Below, in pieces: positions 12,527 through 25,173 of a DNA stretch of 60,000 nt. Each line of letters begins with the position of its first letter. Positions within the stretch are counted from its first letter, which is position 1. Under the pieces are notes generated by a model. That model did not search any database and was not told the DNA's origin. It saw nothing but the letters and a program-made list of their open reading frames with translations. Source of the stretch: Lingula anatina (Eukaryota; Brachiopoda; Lingulata; Lingulida; Lingulidae); the NCBI RefSeq assembly GCF_001039355.2, contig NW_019775525.1, positions 127,502-187,501 on the forward strand, written 5' to 3'. A program made the position numbers and the translations under genes.

Positions 12527-14482
12527 GATGACTGCTTTCCTGACCGTAGTCGTTCTCTAACTGACAATAAGACGGCACCAAGTCACATTATTATGCAGTG
12601 TCTATGGCTAGATACTGGACATCACGCCCAATCGGAGATAAAAAACTTAGAATATATTTGAACTAGGAAACTAGAAACAAAAAACAGCAACAGAAAGGAT
12701 TAAAACACAGGTGACTCAATTCTAAGTTCCCCAGGGCGATGAAGTGAGCATCGCTTTGTTCGGAATCCAGGTGCAAATTACAATCCAAACATTTTATCTT
12801 AAAAGTGTTTCGTTACATCTGTGATAGTTGGCATCCTGTGATAGTTTGCCAAACTGTTAACAAAAGCCCATCACAGACTAATGGTCCTCTCAAGATTGCA
12901 TCAAATGTTAAAAAGGCCTTTACATGTCATATTTACATGTTATATGGGCGCTAATGTATCTGCGGTGAAGTATTTCAAACAGATTGGTGAATTAGATAAA
13001 TGCGTGAGTTATCGACCCATGAATGTGATATTAGTGGGAAAGCAAACCAGTGGGTATAACATGGCGCCACTGCTCACGCTCATGTTCTTGAAACTTTGCT
13101 TAATAAAGAGAAAAAACTCTGTATGCGACTATATGAGCTTGTGTTAGAAAAGAAATGCAGTTGATCTGTGTTCCTTTGTCAAGGGTTATGTCGACGAAAA
13201 GCCGACGAAAATATTGTACAGACTCTTCGCATATTTTAGCAAAGTGTTAATCAAATAAAAAAAATGATTTTGGCAATAGAATAAATATTATTTTGTAGTT
13301 TAAAATATAAAAAAAATTCACAAATGAAACATCTTTGAACTTTATTAAAACCTCTCAGTGGCACCGCAGGTCATATGCTCACAGTTCATACGATTTATGC
13401 TTGGAGTCTTGATCGTAATAATAATAATAATAATAATAATAACAATAAACAATCGACCTATTTGTTAGTTTTAAGAATCTAATAATAAATAATATCTTAC
13501 AATACCTTACAACATAAAAATAATTTCTATAAGATAAAGATAACATTTATGATTATGTGACCAATAAAATATATAAAATATACAATATTGGGAATAAGAA
13601 AAGTTCTCAAATATACATTTCTTTGAAAAAACTCTTAAAATACAGAACTTACAAGCAAATATTGAATAAATGGTCAATGGAATAAAATGCCTTTCTTGAT
13701 ATATATATCTTTTCACATGGTAACAAAACATATGAATCATGCTTTATTGAACCAGGAGTTGAATTGCGTATATCACCAAGGTAAATAAATAGTGTCAATA
13801 TTTAATTCGATAGAAAATGTCCCTAATTTATGTTAAATGTAGTTATAGTGTCATTGGGGGAGGTATTATCTCGCGCCCAGTCCACACCTTCCATTTGCTA
13901 CACCAGTATAATGACTGATAGAAATACACACACTGGACAATAGAAGTGTCACCCCTACTAAACCAATACTTTGGGGGAGATAAATGGCTGTGAATTGATA
14001 TGCTCCTGGTATAATTTTATTAACATCAAATTTTACAATTGAAACGGTTATTACTAAAACTGTATCGATATTCTTACATTGCTTATACATGTATTCCGCC
14101 ACTTCAGGTTAATAACTTTGATTACTCTGATTCAGGGGGTGACACTTCTGTTGTTCAGTGTGTGTACATTACTGATGCTCTTTGCTGTCTCTTTTTTTTC
14201 TCAAAATTGTACTTGTGATGATGGAAGTTGATTCTGTTGTTTCGGTCTTTCAAATAGGCAATGGACTAAGAAAACACATAAGAAAGGGGTGGTTATGTTT
14301 GACCTTTTTGTTTTCTATGGAACAAATTAAGGGAGCAGGTCTCTTTGGGAGAGTAGAAAGGTGAATTATTAGATACGGTGTGATTCAATCCACGCGTCCT
14401 ATGTTGTCAAATTAACGCCTCTTATAAAACATGTGGGCTAGCAAACGTTATCAATACAATTATATGGTGGAATGTCCAGACC
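12527..14482. other. Spacer upstream of orphan exon, duplicate of 5855-7708
   Basis: Diverged tandem copy of the N1-N2 spacer; landmarks are 12700 (6070), 12880 (6240), 13860 (7050) and 14430 (7670). It holds a short (AAT)n at 13419-13442. No coding exon is seen. Confidence 0.7.
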
Positions 14483-17400
14483 TTAACGCCCAAGAAAATC
14501 AACTATAATCCACACACAACTAATGGTTATCCCGATAAAAAACACCCAGAAGAAAAGCCGATCAAATATGCTCGCAATGTACTGCCACTCTTCTCTGTAT
14601 TTTTGTCTGTCCTCTTCACCGTTGGTACAACTTGCTTTGCTGTCAGTGCTGAGATTCTTCACGGTGAATTCATCCACTAAAATTGTGGATAGATAGATTT
14701 TTCGCGTCTCAGTTGCACGACCGCCACACATACAAAGCAAAGGCGCCAGTATATTCTTACTAACCTGATGCAAAAATAATACTGATATATCAGATAGCTT
14801 GGCTTTATGTACCGTATTGTATGTCTGTATTAAATAGACCAATTGCGACGAATTATATTGTTCCGCAAAGTTCACCAGAATTGACAAAAATCTACTGACT
14901 AACTTAAATAAACAGTTCTTATTAAGAAAGTTAAATGTTAAAAATCAATAGCTATTTAAAGGTGTAATTCACCTTGCTGAGCCACCGTGGCACGGGGGTG
15001 CAGTTCTCCGCCATTCTTGTCGTGCTAATCGTGATGATCATCGCAATGGTGACCAGTGCCAAATTCAAGATGAAGAAGGTACCTGAAGAGCACAAGTTAA
15101 TAGCGTCATTGGAGATGAGAAAGTATTGAGAATATGTAATCGCTGAAACACAACGGAAATATTATGGGGATCCTAGATTCTGTATTTAGATTTATCAAAA
15201 CTGTCCATCATGTTTGCATAATACTGGTATATATTGCATGCAAAGTGCTTAGTGCAACTGCGCTTGCTCACCTACTAGGGGCATAATTCCGCTGCCGCCA
15301 GGTATAATCCCGACCAAAACCAGTAGGCTCACACAGAGACACGTCCATATGGCCATTCCTAGAACGAAACCGTTATTTTGTTATTTTGTATTACATACTA
15401 TTATACATGCTGATAATTTTGTTGAGTATGGGTTGTTTCTTAAAGGCCACTTGCAATACAATGAATTCCAATTGTAATCGTAGTAGAATACTGTTTTCGT
15501 TTGGAAAGCATTGCTTGACATAATATTCTACATTTAAAACATTTTAGCTCATTCGATTGATCAAAAGCGAATCTCAGCATTTCATATGTGGGTAATATTT
15601 TAGCAGAATTATAATTTCTATTGAGAAAATTTATTCTAACAAAAGAAAAGGATGAGACGACATTGGTTTTGTATATAAAGGGAGAATATTTAAAACGGAA
15701 TATTTTTTGTGATTCACATGATGTTTTATACTAGGAATTAGTACTGATTTTATCGCTAAGCATTATAATAAAAAGACGACTTGAGAACTTTGAGAATGAT
15801 GAAATATATGAACTGCTGCACATACCCATGGACATTTTATCAGTCGACTGAGGAGGAACCCAGAACATACCCAAAGTAAGTGCTGTAAGGAGAACTGAAG
15901 GTATCAAAATTGCAAGTGAGAAGAACGAAAGAAGTCTATGGATGTTTATATGAAGTCCAATGAGAGACATCCTTGTCTGAGATATTGAGTCATAGATGTG
16001 CTCGGCAGAATGATTCAAACTGGTGATTTGCCAACCCGAATAAGACTTCCAAGTGCCTTTAGTAGCATCCGTAGGTGTCTTTACTGTCCAATTGATATAT
16101 CTATTCGGTGTAGTTGGGGGAATGATGCGGAGCTCACACGATTGGGAGTCGAATGGATAATAGTAAACGTCTATGGCGCACGTGCTAGACGCACTGCGTT
16201 GTGACGCCCATAAAACGGCGCCATTGGATCTTAATCTGCACTCGATCTCGTCGGCTGAAAACGAGGCACTGTAAAGCAGCGGATTTCCGTCTGCGCTGAA
16301 AATGAAACAAACAAAGTTCATTTAACATTGTTGACTCATGAGAAATACACAGCTAAAGAAAGCTAAAGAAATTTTAATGGCCTATTTATGATGAATTAAT
16401 TGCTAGTTTGTGGCAAAATTTCCCCCTCTTTCAACAAATCGCAGGAAACGCACTTTGGCAGCTAATATTAAGATAAGTTGCGTTTTTATTTTAGGTAACA
16501 TTTATGTAAGTGACAATTAAAAAAAACGTACGCGTTAAAGATTTCTACATGTGGCGTCCATATCATATATACGGGCAAAGATATCAGAGAAATGTTCCCA
16601 AAGTCTGCTGGGTTCCATGTTAGTCTGTCATCTGTCCATTGCTGTAAAACACAAGGTTACTTAGACATGTGATAAAGCTACTAAACAAGACAAAGAACGC
16701 GTTTTGTATATATATGTATGAGTGCTTTAACGCACGCCCACAAACACATTTTCCTCACGTTTTGATGACTTTGATATATTTTCTAGTAAACAAGTAGTGC
16801 CATTTATGTGATTAAGTTTTAACTGCCGCTTACAGATACGTTTTGTTTTTTTTATATCGTTGCTTTTTTGTAGGAATTAACATATCCATTTCATGTATCT
16901 GTAATTTTGGAGAGATAGTGCGATCAAGTTATTAGAACCTAAACTTGGGTAAAAGATTTCTGGCAACACTACCAATGCAGTAACTGCTTAGAAGATGGTC
17001 GACTTACCATGAAAAACCAGATATTGGAGGTAAGTGTCTGATGGATTTCGTCCTGAATTGCAAGTTAAAATAAACAACGCTGATAAATACTTTAAGGTGA
17101 AAAGTAGTTTTAGGACTATATTTGCTTGTATGAGAATGACATACATTAAACATACACATGCATATTGAACCAGTATTCATAAATATAAATATATTGACAA
17201 TGACTGGCCCAAATACATCAGTGGTTAGTAATGTACTGAAGAAGTCGAGGATTGAAGCTCACTTGCTATGTATGCGTTCTTATACATTATTACTATAAAA
17301 GCATGAAAACAACAACATTAGATATATACTGAGTACAGCACAGCGTCGTCTCTACCGAATAAAAAGTTGACAGACCCGTACTGACTGTGGATACTATGAC

Positions 17401-17775
17401 ATAAGTATATAGCTACTCACCACGTCAAATATAGCGGTGAAAATTGTTCTCAAGGTAACCGGCAGAGGCCCTCCATCGGCAGGTAGTGGGATGGACAGGT
17501 GGTTCGTTTTGTTGCCAACATATTGAAACAGGCGGCCCATGTCTGGATGTCCCTGTGTAGCTGTCAGAAATATGATTTGTACAAGCGCGTAATTTGTTTG
17601 ATCAGTTCACATACAGAGTCATAAATTATGTTACCTATAGGACGAAGCTGTCATTAGATCATGCATACAAATTCGGTGAAAATATTTTAAAGCGTGCCAA
17701 TATACTTAAAAAGGTTAGGAAATAAAACTCACCTGTTATAAGATTGGCCATAAGGAGGATTCTTAAGATTTCCAT
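14483..17775 (-). CDS. N3: divergent nicotinic-receptor-like Cys-loop channel subunit (8 exons, 428 aa)
   Basis: Exons: 17775-17733, 17560-17421, 17052-17008, 16641-16532, 16295-15826, 15358-15272, 15082-14973, 14764-14483. Lengths 43/140/45/110/470/87/110/282 give a single open frame. Signal peptide MEILRILLMANLITG. The segment DEIHQTLTSNIW retains a Trp at the complementary-face (W55-like) position. Cys-loop CAIDVYYYPFDSQSC, then M1, the M1-M2 loop STDKMSMG, M2 with Trp8'/Thr9'/Gly20', and M3. The intracellular loop is short, and the pre-M4/M4 stretch EEWQYIASIFDRLFFW is diagnostic of nAChRs. The loop-C cysteine pair and the GSW of loop B are absent. N2 is its inactivated sister. Acts in the plasma membrane; ligand unknown. 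Confidence 0.92.
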
Positions 17776-17860
17776 CCCTGCAAGTGAATCCAAGGAACTC
17801 AATGAAAGAGACGTTTGTCGTCTTCCATAGAAATGCATGTGTTCCATGTTCTAGCTGTGA

Positions 17861-17868
17861 TTATATAA
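17861..17868 (-). promoter_or_regulatory. TATA box of N3
   Basis: TTATATAA in the context gattatataagcgg, about 86 bases upstream of the N3 start codon. The same context recurs in the duplicated upstream blocks at 18264-18271 and 19361-19368, where no gene follows. Confidence 0.5.
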
Positions 17869-18167
17869 GCGGCATGACGCAACAAAACGTGTCTGAAACC
17901 AATGCTCCGTTTCACGTTACTATTCAGATAAACACTTAGCAGTCAATAAGTGATGTTTGAGCCAAATTATGGGTGATAATAAATGGACTTTCTATTGAGG
18001 TTTCTGTTGAGTGTATATCTCTGAATACACAATAGTTTACAAAGGCTTACTTCATAATGCGTCCAATAATCATTCTTATTGTTCTTAGTAAGCAGATGCC
18101 AACTAACAGAACTTTTCCGTCTTACAGTCAATATCTTCCATGGGTACGTGGGCATGTGATGGATACA

Positions 18168-19110
18168 TCTATGTACACGTTACTGCCTCCAGTGTTCTGA
18201 AAACGTACACGTGTTGTGAGGTTGACATTCTAAAAATGTTCAAGGTCTCTAAACTAAACATGATTATATAAGCGGCATGACGTAAATCAATAAGCTGTTT
18301 TTCACTGCTATACAAAACAACCAGTATATCGGCGGTGTTTGAAACAAATTGGGGTACTTATAAATGAACTTTTTGTTGAAGTTATCTGGGGGCATATGTC
18401 TGAGCACATGCAAATTAAGAATCCACTTCCATCATACAGTCAATACCTTCATTAGGTACGTGACAGGTACTCATGTGACGCTATGTACAAGGTAATGTCG
18501 TCATTGCACTGCAAATGTTTGCGTGTGGTCAGGTCAATATTCCAGGTTCCGGTCCTGTATTTTGACATAGGTCGTACTCTGGGGTAATTGTCGAACAAGG
18601 CATAAAGTCTTATCATCTCGAAGAAAAAAAACGAGCGTTCTGTAAAGTACGAAGACATAGTTAGATACAGATACCGTGTATGATAGATATATATAAATAT
18701 ATAACTTGGAAATAAAGAATTTTTTCAAAATTGGTTGCAATTAGCTAGACATGCTGTCGAATACAGTTAACAAACACATTCCATATTTTTTCAGGTGGTT
18801 CTTAAATGAATTTATTTGGGTACACATATGTTTGGTCTTTTTACATGTATCTACCCCTAATATAATTCAATGAACAGTTAAAAAGTATAAAACACACTAC
18901 TTGATCTAACTTTATACCTATGACTGAACTTCCCTGACGTCTTCGTTATCTTTTGACAATAGACACTTAGAGGAAGGAGTGGGGATAACAAACAAATTAA
19001 TTCAACTGAGTTGTGTACACTTTGGAGAGGCAATTAATGTAAGACGGCGATTAAGAAAGAACACATATGATTATCTCTCTATGAAATGTGTCCAAGCAAG
19101 GCTATCTGTG
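18168..19110. repeat. Tandem-duplicated upstream block, copy A (about 0.94 kb)
   Basis: Begins near atctatgtacacgttactgc, carries the TATA context at 18264-18271 and ends near ctctatgaaatgtgtc. Closely related to 19262-20215. No nAChR exon 1 follows the TATA element in the N3 direction, and no convincing coding exon is present. Confidence 0.75.
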
Positions 19111-19261
19111 TTACTGTCTCCAGTGTTCTGAAAACGTGCACGTGTGGTGAGGTTGATATTCTAAAATTGTTCAAGGTCTCTAAACTAGACATGATTACAT
19201 AAGCGGTAAGCTATTTGTCATTACCATTAAAACAACCATTCAATGGGGTACTTATAAATGA
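19111..19261. repeat. Partial third copy of the upstream block
   Basis: About 150 bases repeating the first part of the block (gttctgaaaacgtgcacgtg through the TATA context). The TATA here is changed to gattacataagcgg. It sits between the two full copies. Confidence 0.65.
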
Positions 19262-20215
19262 AGATCTATGTACACGTTACTGCCTCCAGTGTTATGAAAA
19301 CGTACACGTGTTGTGAGGTTGACATTCTAAAAATGTTCAAGGTCTCTAAACTAGATATGATTATATAAGCGGTATGACGAAAATCAATAAGCTGTTTGTC
19401 ACTACTATTCAAAACAACCAGTATATCGGTGGTGTTTGAAACAAATTGGGGTACTTATAAATGAACTTTTTGTTGAAGTTATCTGAGGGCTTATGTCTGA
19501 ACACATGTAAATTAAGAATCCATTTCCATCATACAGTCAATACCTTTCATTAGGCACGTGATGGGTACTCATGTGACGCTATGTACAAGGTAATGCCTCC
19601 ATTGCACTGCAAACGTTTACGTGTGGTCAGGTCGATGATCTAGGTTCCGGTCCTGTATTTTGACATAGGTCGTACACTGCGGTAATTGTCGAACGAGGTG
19701 CAACATCTGATCATCTCGGAGAAAAAATAAACATATTTTGAAACATTTCAATGGTCACAAGATTACCAAATCCGAAAATGATTTGAAGTATGGAGATATA
19801 GTTGGATATAGATATGATGGATACCAACAAATAGATAACTTTGAAATAAATAAATATCGAAAACTGGCTGCAGTTAGCTATAGGCATCCTGTCGAATACA
19901 GTTAACAAACACATTCCATATTGTTGCAGGTGCTTCTTAAATGAATTTATATTGGTACACATATGCTTGGTCTTTACACATGTATTTATCTTTAATATAA
20001 TTTAATGAACAGTTAAAACGCATAAAGCACACTAATTGGTCTAATTAACTTTCCCTACGTCTTTGTTAATTCTTGACAATAGAAACTTAGACGAAGGAGT
20101 GGTGAATGGAATTACAACTTCAGAGAAGGAATTAATGTAAGACGGCGATTATAAAAGAACACAAACGACTACATCTCTCTATGAAATGTGTCTATGCATA
20201 GCTTTCTATGTAATT
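19262..20215. repeat. Tandem-duplicated upstream block, copy C (about 0.95 kb)
   Basis: Second full copy, with the TATA context at 19361-19368 and the same landmarks as 18168-19110 (ccatcatacagtcaatacc, taagacggcgatt). Non-coding. It ends close to the 3' end of N4. Confidence 0.75.
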
Positions 20216-20403
20216 ACTTAGGTATGTAATACCCTGTACTTCAAAGGCATCTGTGCAAGAGTAGAGAAAAGCATACAGTTTCTGTGGGCATGTACTGCCT
20301 TCGAATGAACCGCCCGCCGTGAAAATGCACATGCTAATAAACATTTTCAATACAGATGTAAGAAGTGTCAATAAACCTTTGAAATATCCAGATGTTTTCC
20401 ACA

Positions 20404-23400
20404 CTAAAATATATTAAATAATGTCCACAAGCTGAAAACCATCATCCCTATAAAGAATAACCAGAAAAAAAGCCGATCGAATATGCTTGCAATACGCTGC
20501 CACTCCTTTCTGTATTTCTGGATGTCCTCTTTAGCAGTGGCGCAGATTGATTCGTTATTGTCACTGTTCAGGTTCTCATTGGTAGATTCAGGCAGTGAAG
20601 TCTTCCTCCGAAGATTTCCTTGGGGTTCAACGGCTTTCCATTGATAACAACCTGCATTACATATGCAAACCAAGGGCGCCACTACGTTCTCTCCAACCTG
20701 AGAAATGTAATATGGAGTACGTTTCCTGAGAATGAACGCGTGTTCTTTAAAAAGAAAATATGAGACGCAGTGCCCATAGTAACACAGGTATTGAGACCGG
20801 ACGATGGACGCTCAGAGCACAAAATAAATAAATAAATAAATAAATGAATAACATTAAAATAAATAACAAAACGCGGCTCTATGAATTTGGCGCTACACGC
20901 CATGAGTGTAAGTGTTAACTTAACATTTTGCTCCACTGTAAATTAATAGAAGCCCAGACCACAATACCTACCAAATAACTACCCAGTCTTACTCATCGTT
21001 AATAGGGAAAAAAAATCTATTTTGAATTTATTCGAGAAGCTCTTCATCAACTTTACTTATTGTTATGTTGACACGGTGCGCACCATAGCTACTTTTGTTA
21101 AGATAATTCTTGATATATTACCACTTCGTATTTTTACTGTATACTTATGATTTTTCTCATCTGATGAAATTGTAAAAAATATAGACCCACAGGTCAATAA
21201 AACTTACTTCTCTGTGAAACGAAGCTCACTTTAAAATATCGTATTTTACTGCTTAATCCACTTGAAATGACACAAAGTCCTACGAAGCTCACTTTAAAAA
21301 TATCGTATTTTACTGCTTAATTCACTTGAAATGACACAAAGTCCTATGACAAACCAAAACAACCTGTTATGATTAAAAATAAAATCATTGATCCAGAGAA
21401 GAATTTCATCAGCTGTGTTAAGTTATAAGAATGATTTGAATTTTCTTCAGTCAACAGCTAATATTGAGATAGGTTTTACCTCCAATATTTCGATGTCTAT
21501 CAGGACATCTTCTTCAGGGAATGAGGCTATCCAGGTGAATAGCCTCTACTCAGGAGGTGTACTTGCCCCCCCCCCCCCATTGTCTTAGGAAAGGGAGGTA
21601 GAGGTCAGAGAGGATGGCACCATCATTTCTATTGAGACTGGCCCCTGTCTTTTTTATGTGGANAAAAAGACAGGGACCAGTCTCAATAGAAATGATGGTG
21701 CCATCCTCTCTGACCTCTACCTCCCTTTCCTAAGACAATGGGGGGGGGGGGGGGGCAAGTACACCTCCTGAGTAGAGGCTATTCACCTGGATAGCCTCAT
21801 TCCCTCAAGAAGATGTCCTGATAGACATCGAAATATTGGAGGTAAAACCTATCTCAATATTAGCTGTTGACTGAAGAAAAATTCAAATCATTCTTAAAAT
21901 CATTGATCACTTACACCTTACCTTGCTGAGCCACCGAGGCACGGGGGTGCAGTTTTCCGCCATTCTTGTCGTACCAATCATGACGATCATCGTAGCAGTC
22001 ACAAGAACCAGATTCAGGATGAAGAAAGAACCTGCATAACATTATGTTATTGCCACGTAAAACAATTACATTACATAGACAATTTATGCATTCACTGATT
22101 CTGTTACTCTATGTACAAACAATACATAAATAGATGTATAATTATCAAATGTTTGCAAACAAATTGCGAGTTTATATTTACTGATTACAAGGTCACTTGA
22201 TTTGTACATAGTAAATTATGACAACTTTGGAAATTAAATCTCTTAGAGCATTTTGTATACTACTTAAGTGGAGGCTATGTTGTATATGTCTCACCCAGTA
22301 GGGGGATCCTGCCCCCAGCACCGGGGACGATACCGACTAACACCAGTAAGACCACACAGAGACAGGTCCATATGGCCATTCCTGGAAACAAAGTATTAAC
22401 TTGGAATCACGGACTTGATTTGGTTTGGCACAATTAACCATTCTATGTTATTTTATAGTGTAGTGCCATTGTCCAGCTCTCTTTGCTTAAGAAATGTATA
22501 AACAGGCTTAGGATCAATTCATAACAGGTTATATGATAATTCAATAAATTACTTGATGTGTGATTATATATATTTGTGATTATGATTGTAATACTTAGCA
22601 TGATCTAACCCCTTTGACTGTAAAAATGTAGAGGCAAATTTCAACTGGGAAGAGTAGAATTCCATGATTTTTCCGATCCATCTGCTTTTTTTTTTTAACA
22701 TATATACTGCAATGCATGCGTTCGACTAAAACATACTTGCAAGCCAAATTTGTCAAGGTACCGGTATGTAAGGTGTACATGAAATATGCACTTACCCATA
22801 GACATTCTATCGGTGGACTGGGGAGGAACCCAGAACATGGCCAGGGTAAGGGCTGCAAGAAGTGCTGAAGGTAGAAAAATCGTGAGCGAAAAGAAGGAAA
22901 GATGTCGTTGAATTCGTATTATATATACCAAGACAGTTATTGCTATATTGTCTTCATCATCGTGTACTTGGATTGTGGAGTGATTCAGGGCCGCAGTTTC
23001 CCATTCTGTCAACGAAAGCTTTGTGCCTTGGGTATCGTCGATAGGCGACTCAATTATCCAATTGATATAAGTGTTTGGTAACGTCGGGGACATTATGTAA
23101 AGTCTGCATGACTGGGTGTCGAATGGATAAAAGTAAACATCTACTGGACACGTGGTAGACGCGTGACGAAGAGGAGTCCACTCAATGACGCCACTGGAGA
23201 ACAATCTGCACGTGACTGCCTCCCCTAGCGTGGCGCTGTATAGCAGGAGGTTGTCGTCTGCACTGCGAACAAAACAGTTATGGAGCATAAAACAAAAATA
23301 AATGAAATCTACCTGCTGCCTTACTTACTGTTGTGGGAAAAATGCTTGTTAAAATCTAATATCCAGTAAATGTCATTTCATTTCCCTTCTTTTTAATATA

Positions 23401-25073
23401 TGTCTATAAAAATATCACCTCTTTTGGTTTCGTTTTACCTCAGATATTAACAAAGAAGGCCCACTGCAGTTTTAAACCAGTTTCTTGTTCATGGTTAAAA
23501 TTTATCATATACACACCTGTTTGAAATCTGAATGTCCGGCTTCCAGACCATGTGTAAGGGTAGGGTTATCAAGGAAATATTGCCGAACTCTGCTGGATTC
23601 CACCTGAGTCTATAGTCTGTCCAGTGCTGTAAAACATGAAGGTACTTAAACTAAGAATGTTGCGCACATATCTTTTGACAGTGAATACAGTGTGAGTGTG
23701 TATGTGTGTGCATAGATCTCCTTTCAAGTTTTTCACAAAGTGTTACATAATATTCCCTCAGAGTAAGCTATACGTTCAATGTTCGTATGTATCTTAGATG
23801 AGGATGCAACAAGGCAGCAAAGCTTAACAAATGTACAGACATTAAGTTCAGAATTATGATGACGCCGAAAAAAATTAGATGTGCATGGTGCTAAACATCA
23901 ATATCACCTACTGCAGAATTAAAGTAAATTGCCCAGTAAAGCTGCTATTCGAACTTAACATGTATTTTAGTCCTTTAGCAGGCCAGTTAGTTCGATGATA
24001 AAAAGTCATTCTTTTTCCAATTTATCGCTTTGAGAGTGGAAAGTGCACGTCGACGGCGGCGTATGCGACGGCTATATGAAGGCTATATGAATAGACACAC
24101 TGTACGTAATTAAAACCGTAAAATACAAATGCTTCAAAATAAATTGAGGTATAGTGTTAAAATCATTTTGCTGAAATAATGAAGTAAGTACCGCTTCACG
24201 TTATACTGGCCTAATTGTTACAGGGAAAACTCACCATAATGAACAATAAACTTGTAGTCAGCGTTTGGTGAACTTCGTCCTGAATTGCAAGAAAAATTAT
24301 TTTAAAAAGAAATGTTACTTTAAATGTTTCAAATGTACGTCATATTCCTAGCATTTTGAAAAGTCTGTCAAACACTCAAGGAATATGTCAAAGTGTACTG
24401 GTAATTTTAACTGTCGCTCTCCGCTTTCAACCGCAACGGACAGGGCTTGTCCGTTTTCCTCTTGCGCCATGGCATTTTCCCATGGCTACACACTGTATAT
24501 ATGTATAAGTGTATCTAATATAAGTGTTTCTTGGCTGTGGTGTGTAGTAAGCTAGAACAGTGAGAAAATTGAAGACAGCCCGACATTAAATACCACTGAA
24601 TGTAGGAAGAGCTGCGAGTCAATTTCTTAGACTTTAATTCCTTAAGTGAATATGATGACATAATTGACCACATACCAGGTTGTATACGGCGCTTAGCCTC
24701 AGTAGGATTCTGAAAGGCAGAGGTCCTCCATCCTCAGGTAGCGGGATAGACAGGGAGTTCGTCTTGTTGCTGACATATTCAAGCAGACGGTCCATGTCAG
24801 AATTCCCTCGTGTAGCTGCCAGAAATACCATGTACAGATATATTCATTTTACAAAGAAATTCGTGACTGATGATGGTGCAACACCATGGCAATTACATGC
24901 ATTACACGTGCCATTTCTCAAAACATTTAAAGGTTTAACCAACTAGTACACTATCTCAAACTTTCTCAACACACTAAATTATTAATAAAATAAAATAGTA
25001 AACTGCTTAAAGTAAATATTATTTCACCTGTGATTAGATAAATCACTAAAAAGATCCGTATCCATTCCTTCAT
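20404..25073 (-). CDS. N4: divergent nicotinic-receptor-like Cys-loop channel subunit (8 exons, 432 aa)
   Basis: Exons: 25073-25028, 24815-24676, 24279-24235, 23626-23517, 23262-22796, 22381-22295, 22031-21922, 20697-20404 (46/140/45/110/467/87/110/294 nt, open throughout). Signal peptide MKEWIRIFLVIYLITG; an internal ATG at 25064 is an alternative start. Loop A is WKPD, the Cys-loop CPVDVYFYPFDTQSC, and the M1-M2 loop STDRMSMG has Arg at 0' where the other copies have Lys. M2 has Trp8'/Thr9'. M3 ends MAENCTPVPRWLSK; the pre-M4 stretch is KEWQRIASIFDRLFFW. There is no vicinal Cys pair. The last intron (about 1.2 kb) holds a retroelement insertion and a 63-bp tandem duplication. Ligand unknown. 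Confidence 0.92.
21219..21344. repeat. 63-bp tandem duplication in the N4 last intron
   Basis: The unit beginning acgaagctcactttaaaa occurs twice, starting at 21219 and 21282, nearly identical. Non-coding. Confidence 0.85.
21394..21895. mobile_element. Head-to-head inverted retroelement 3' ends (Penelope-like), with 13-bp target duplication
   Basis: Two arms of about 225 bases (21428-21655 and 21665-21895) are near-perfect inverse copies joined at an ambiguous base (N, 21663). Read outward, each arm encodes a short stretch containing SLNRNDGAILSDLYLPFL, which resembles the C-terminus of GIY-YIG Penelope-like elements. A poly-G tract, a stop and a hairpin-bearing tail (gatgtc..gacatc, then gaaatattgg) follow. 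The direct repeat aaaatcattgatc flanks it at 21381-21393 and 21896-21908, consistent with a target-site duplication. It lies in the N4 intron before exon 8. The family assignment comes from motif recall only. Confidence 0.65.
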
Positions 25074-25165
25074 TGTGCTTGTTATAACATCGTTTCATCA
25101 AAGGACAGAAGGAAAGACCGATTGGTATTTTTCAACGATGCGTAGGAACCCCTGTACTGTGGTAA

Positions 25166-25173
25166 TATAAATA
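25166..25173 (-). promoter_or_regulatory. TATA-like element of N4
   Basis: TATTTATA on the minus strand about 93 bases upstream of the N4 start, identical to the element upstream of N1. Confidence 0.45.

Noticed and set aside
21800-21850. Hammerhead-ribozyme-like core (CTGATAGA...GAAA) in the retroelement tail
   Set aside because: The bases between form a gatgtc/gacatc hairpin enclosing CTGATA rather than stem II, and the core has an extra base, so the fold is not a hammerhead.
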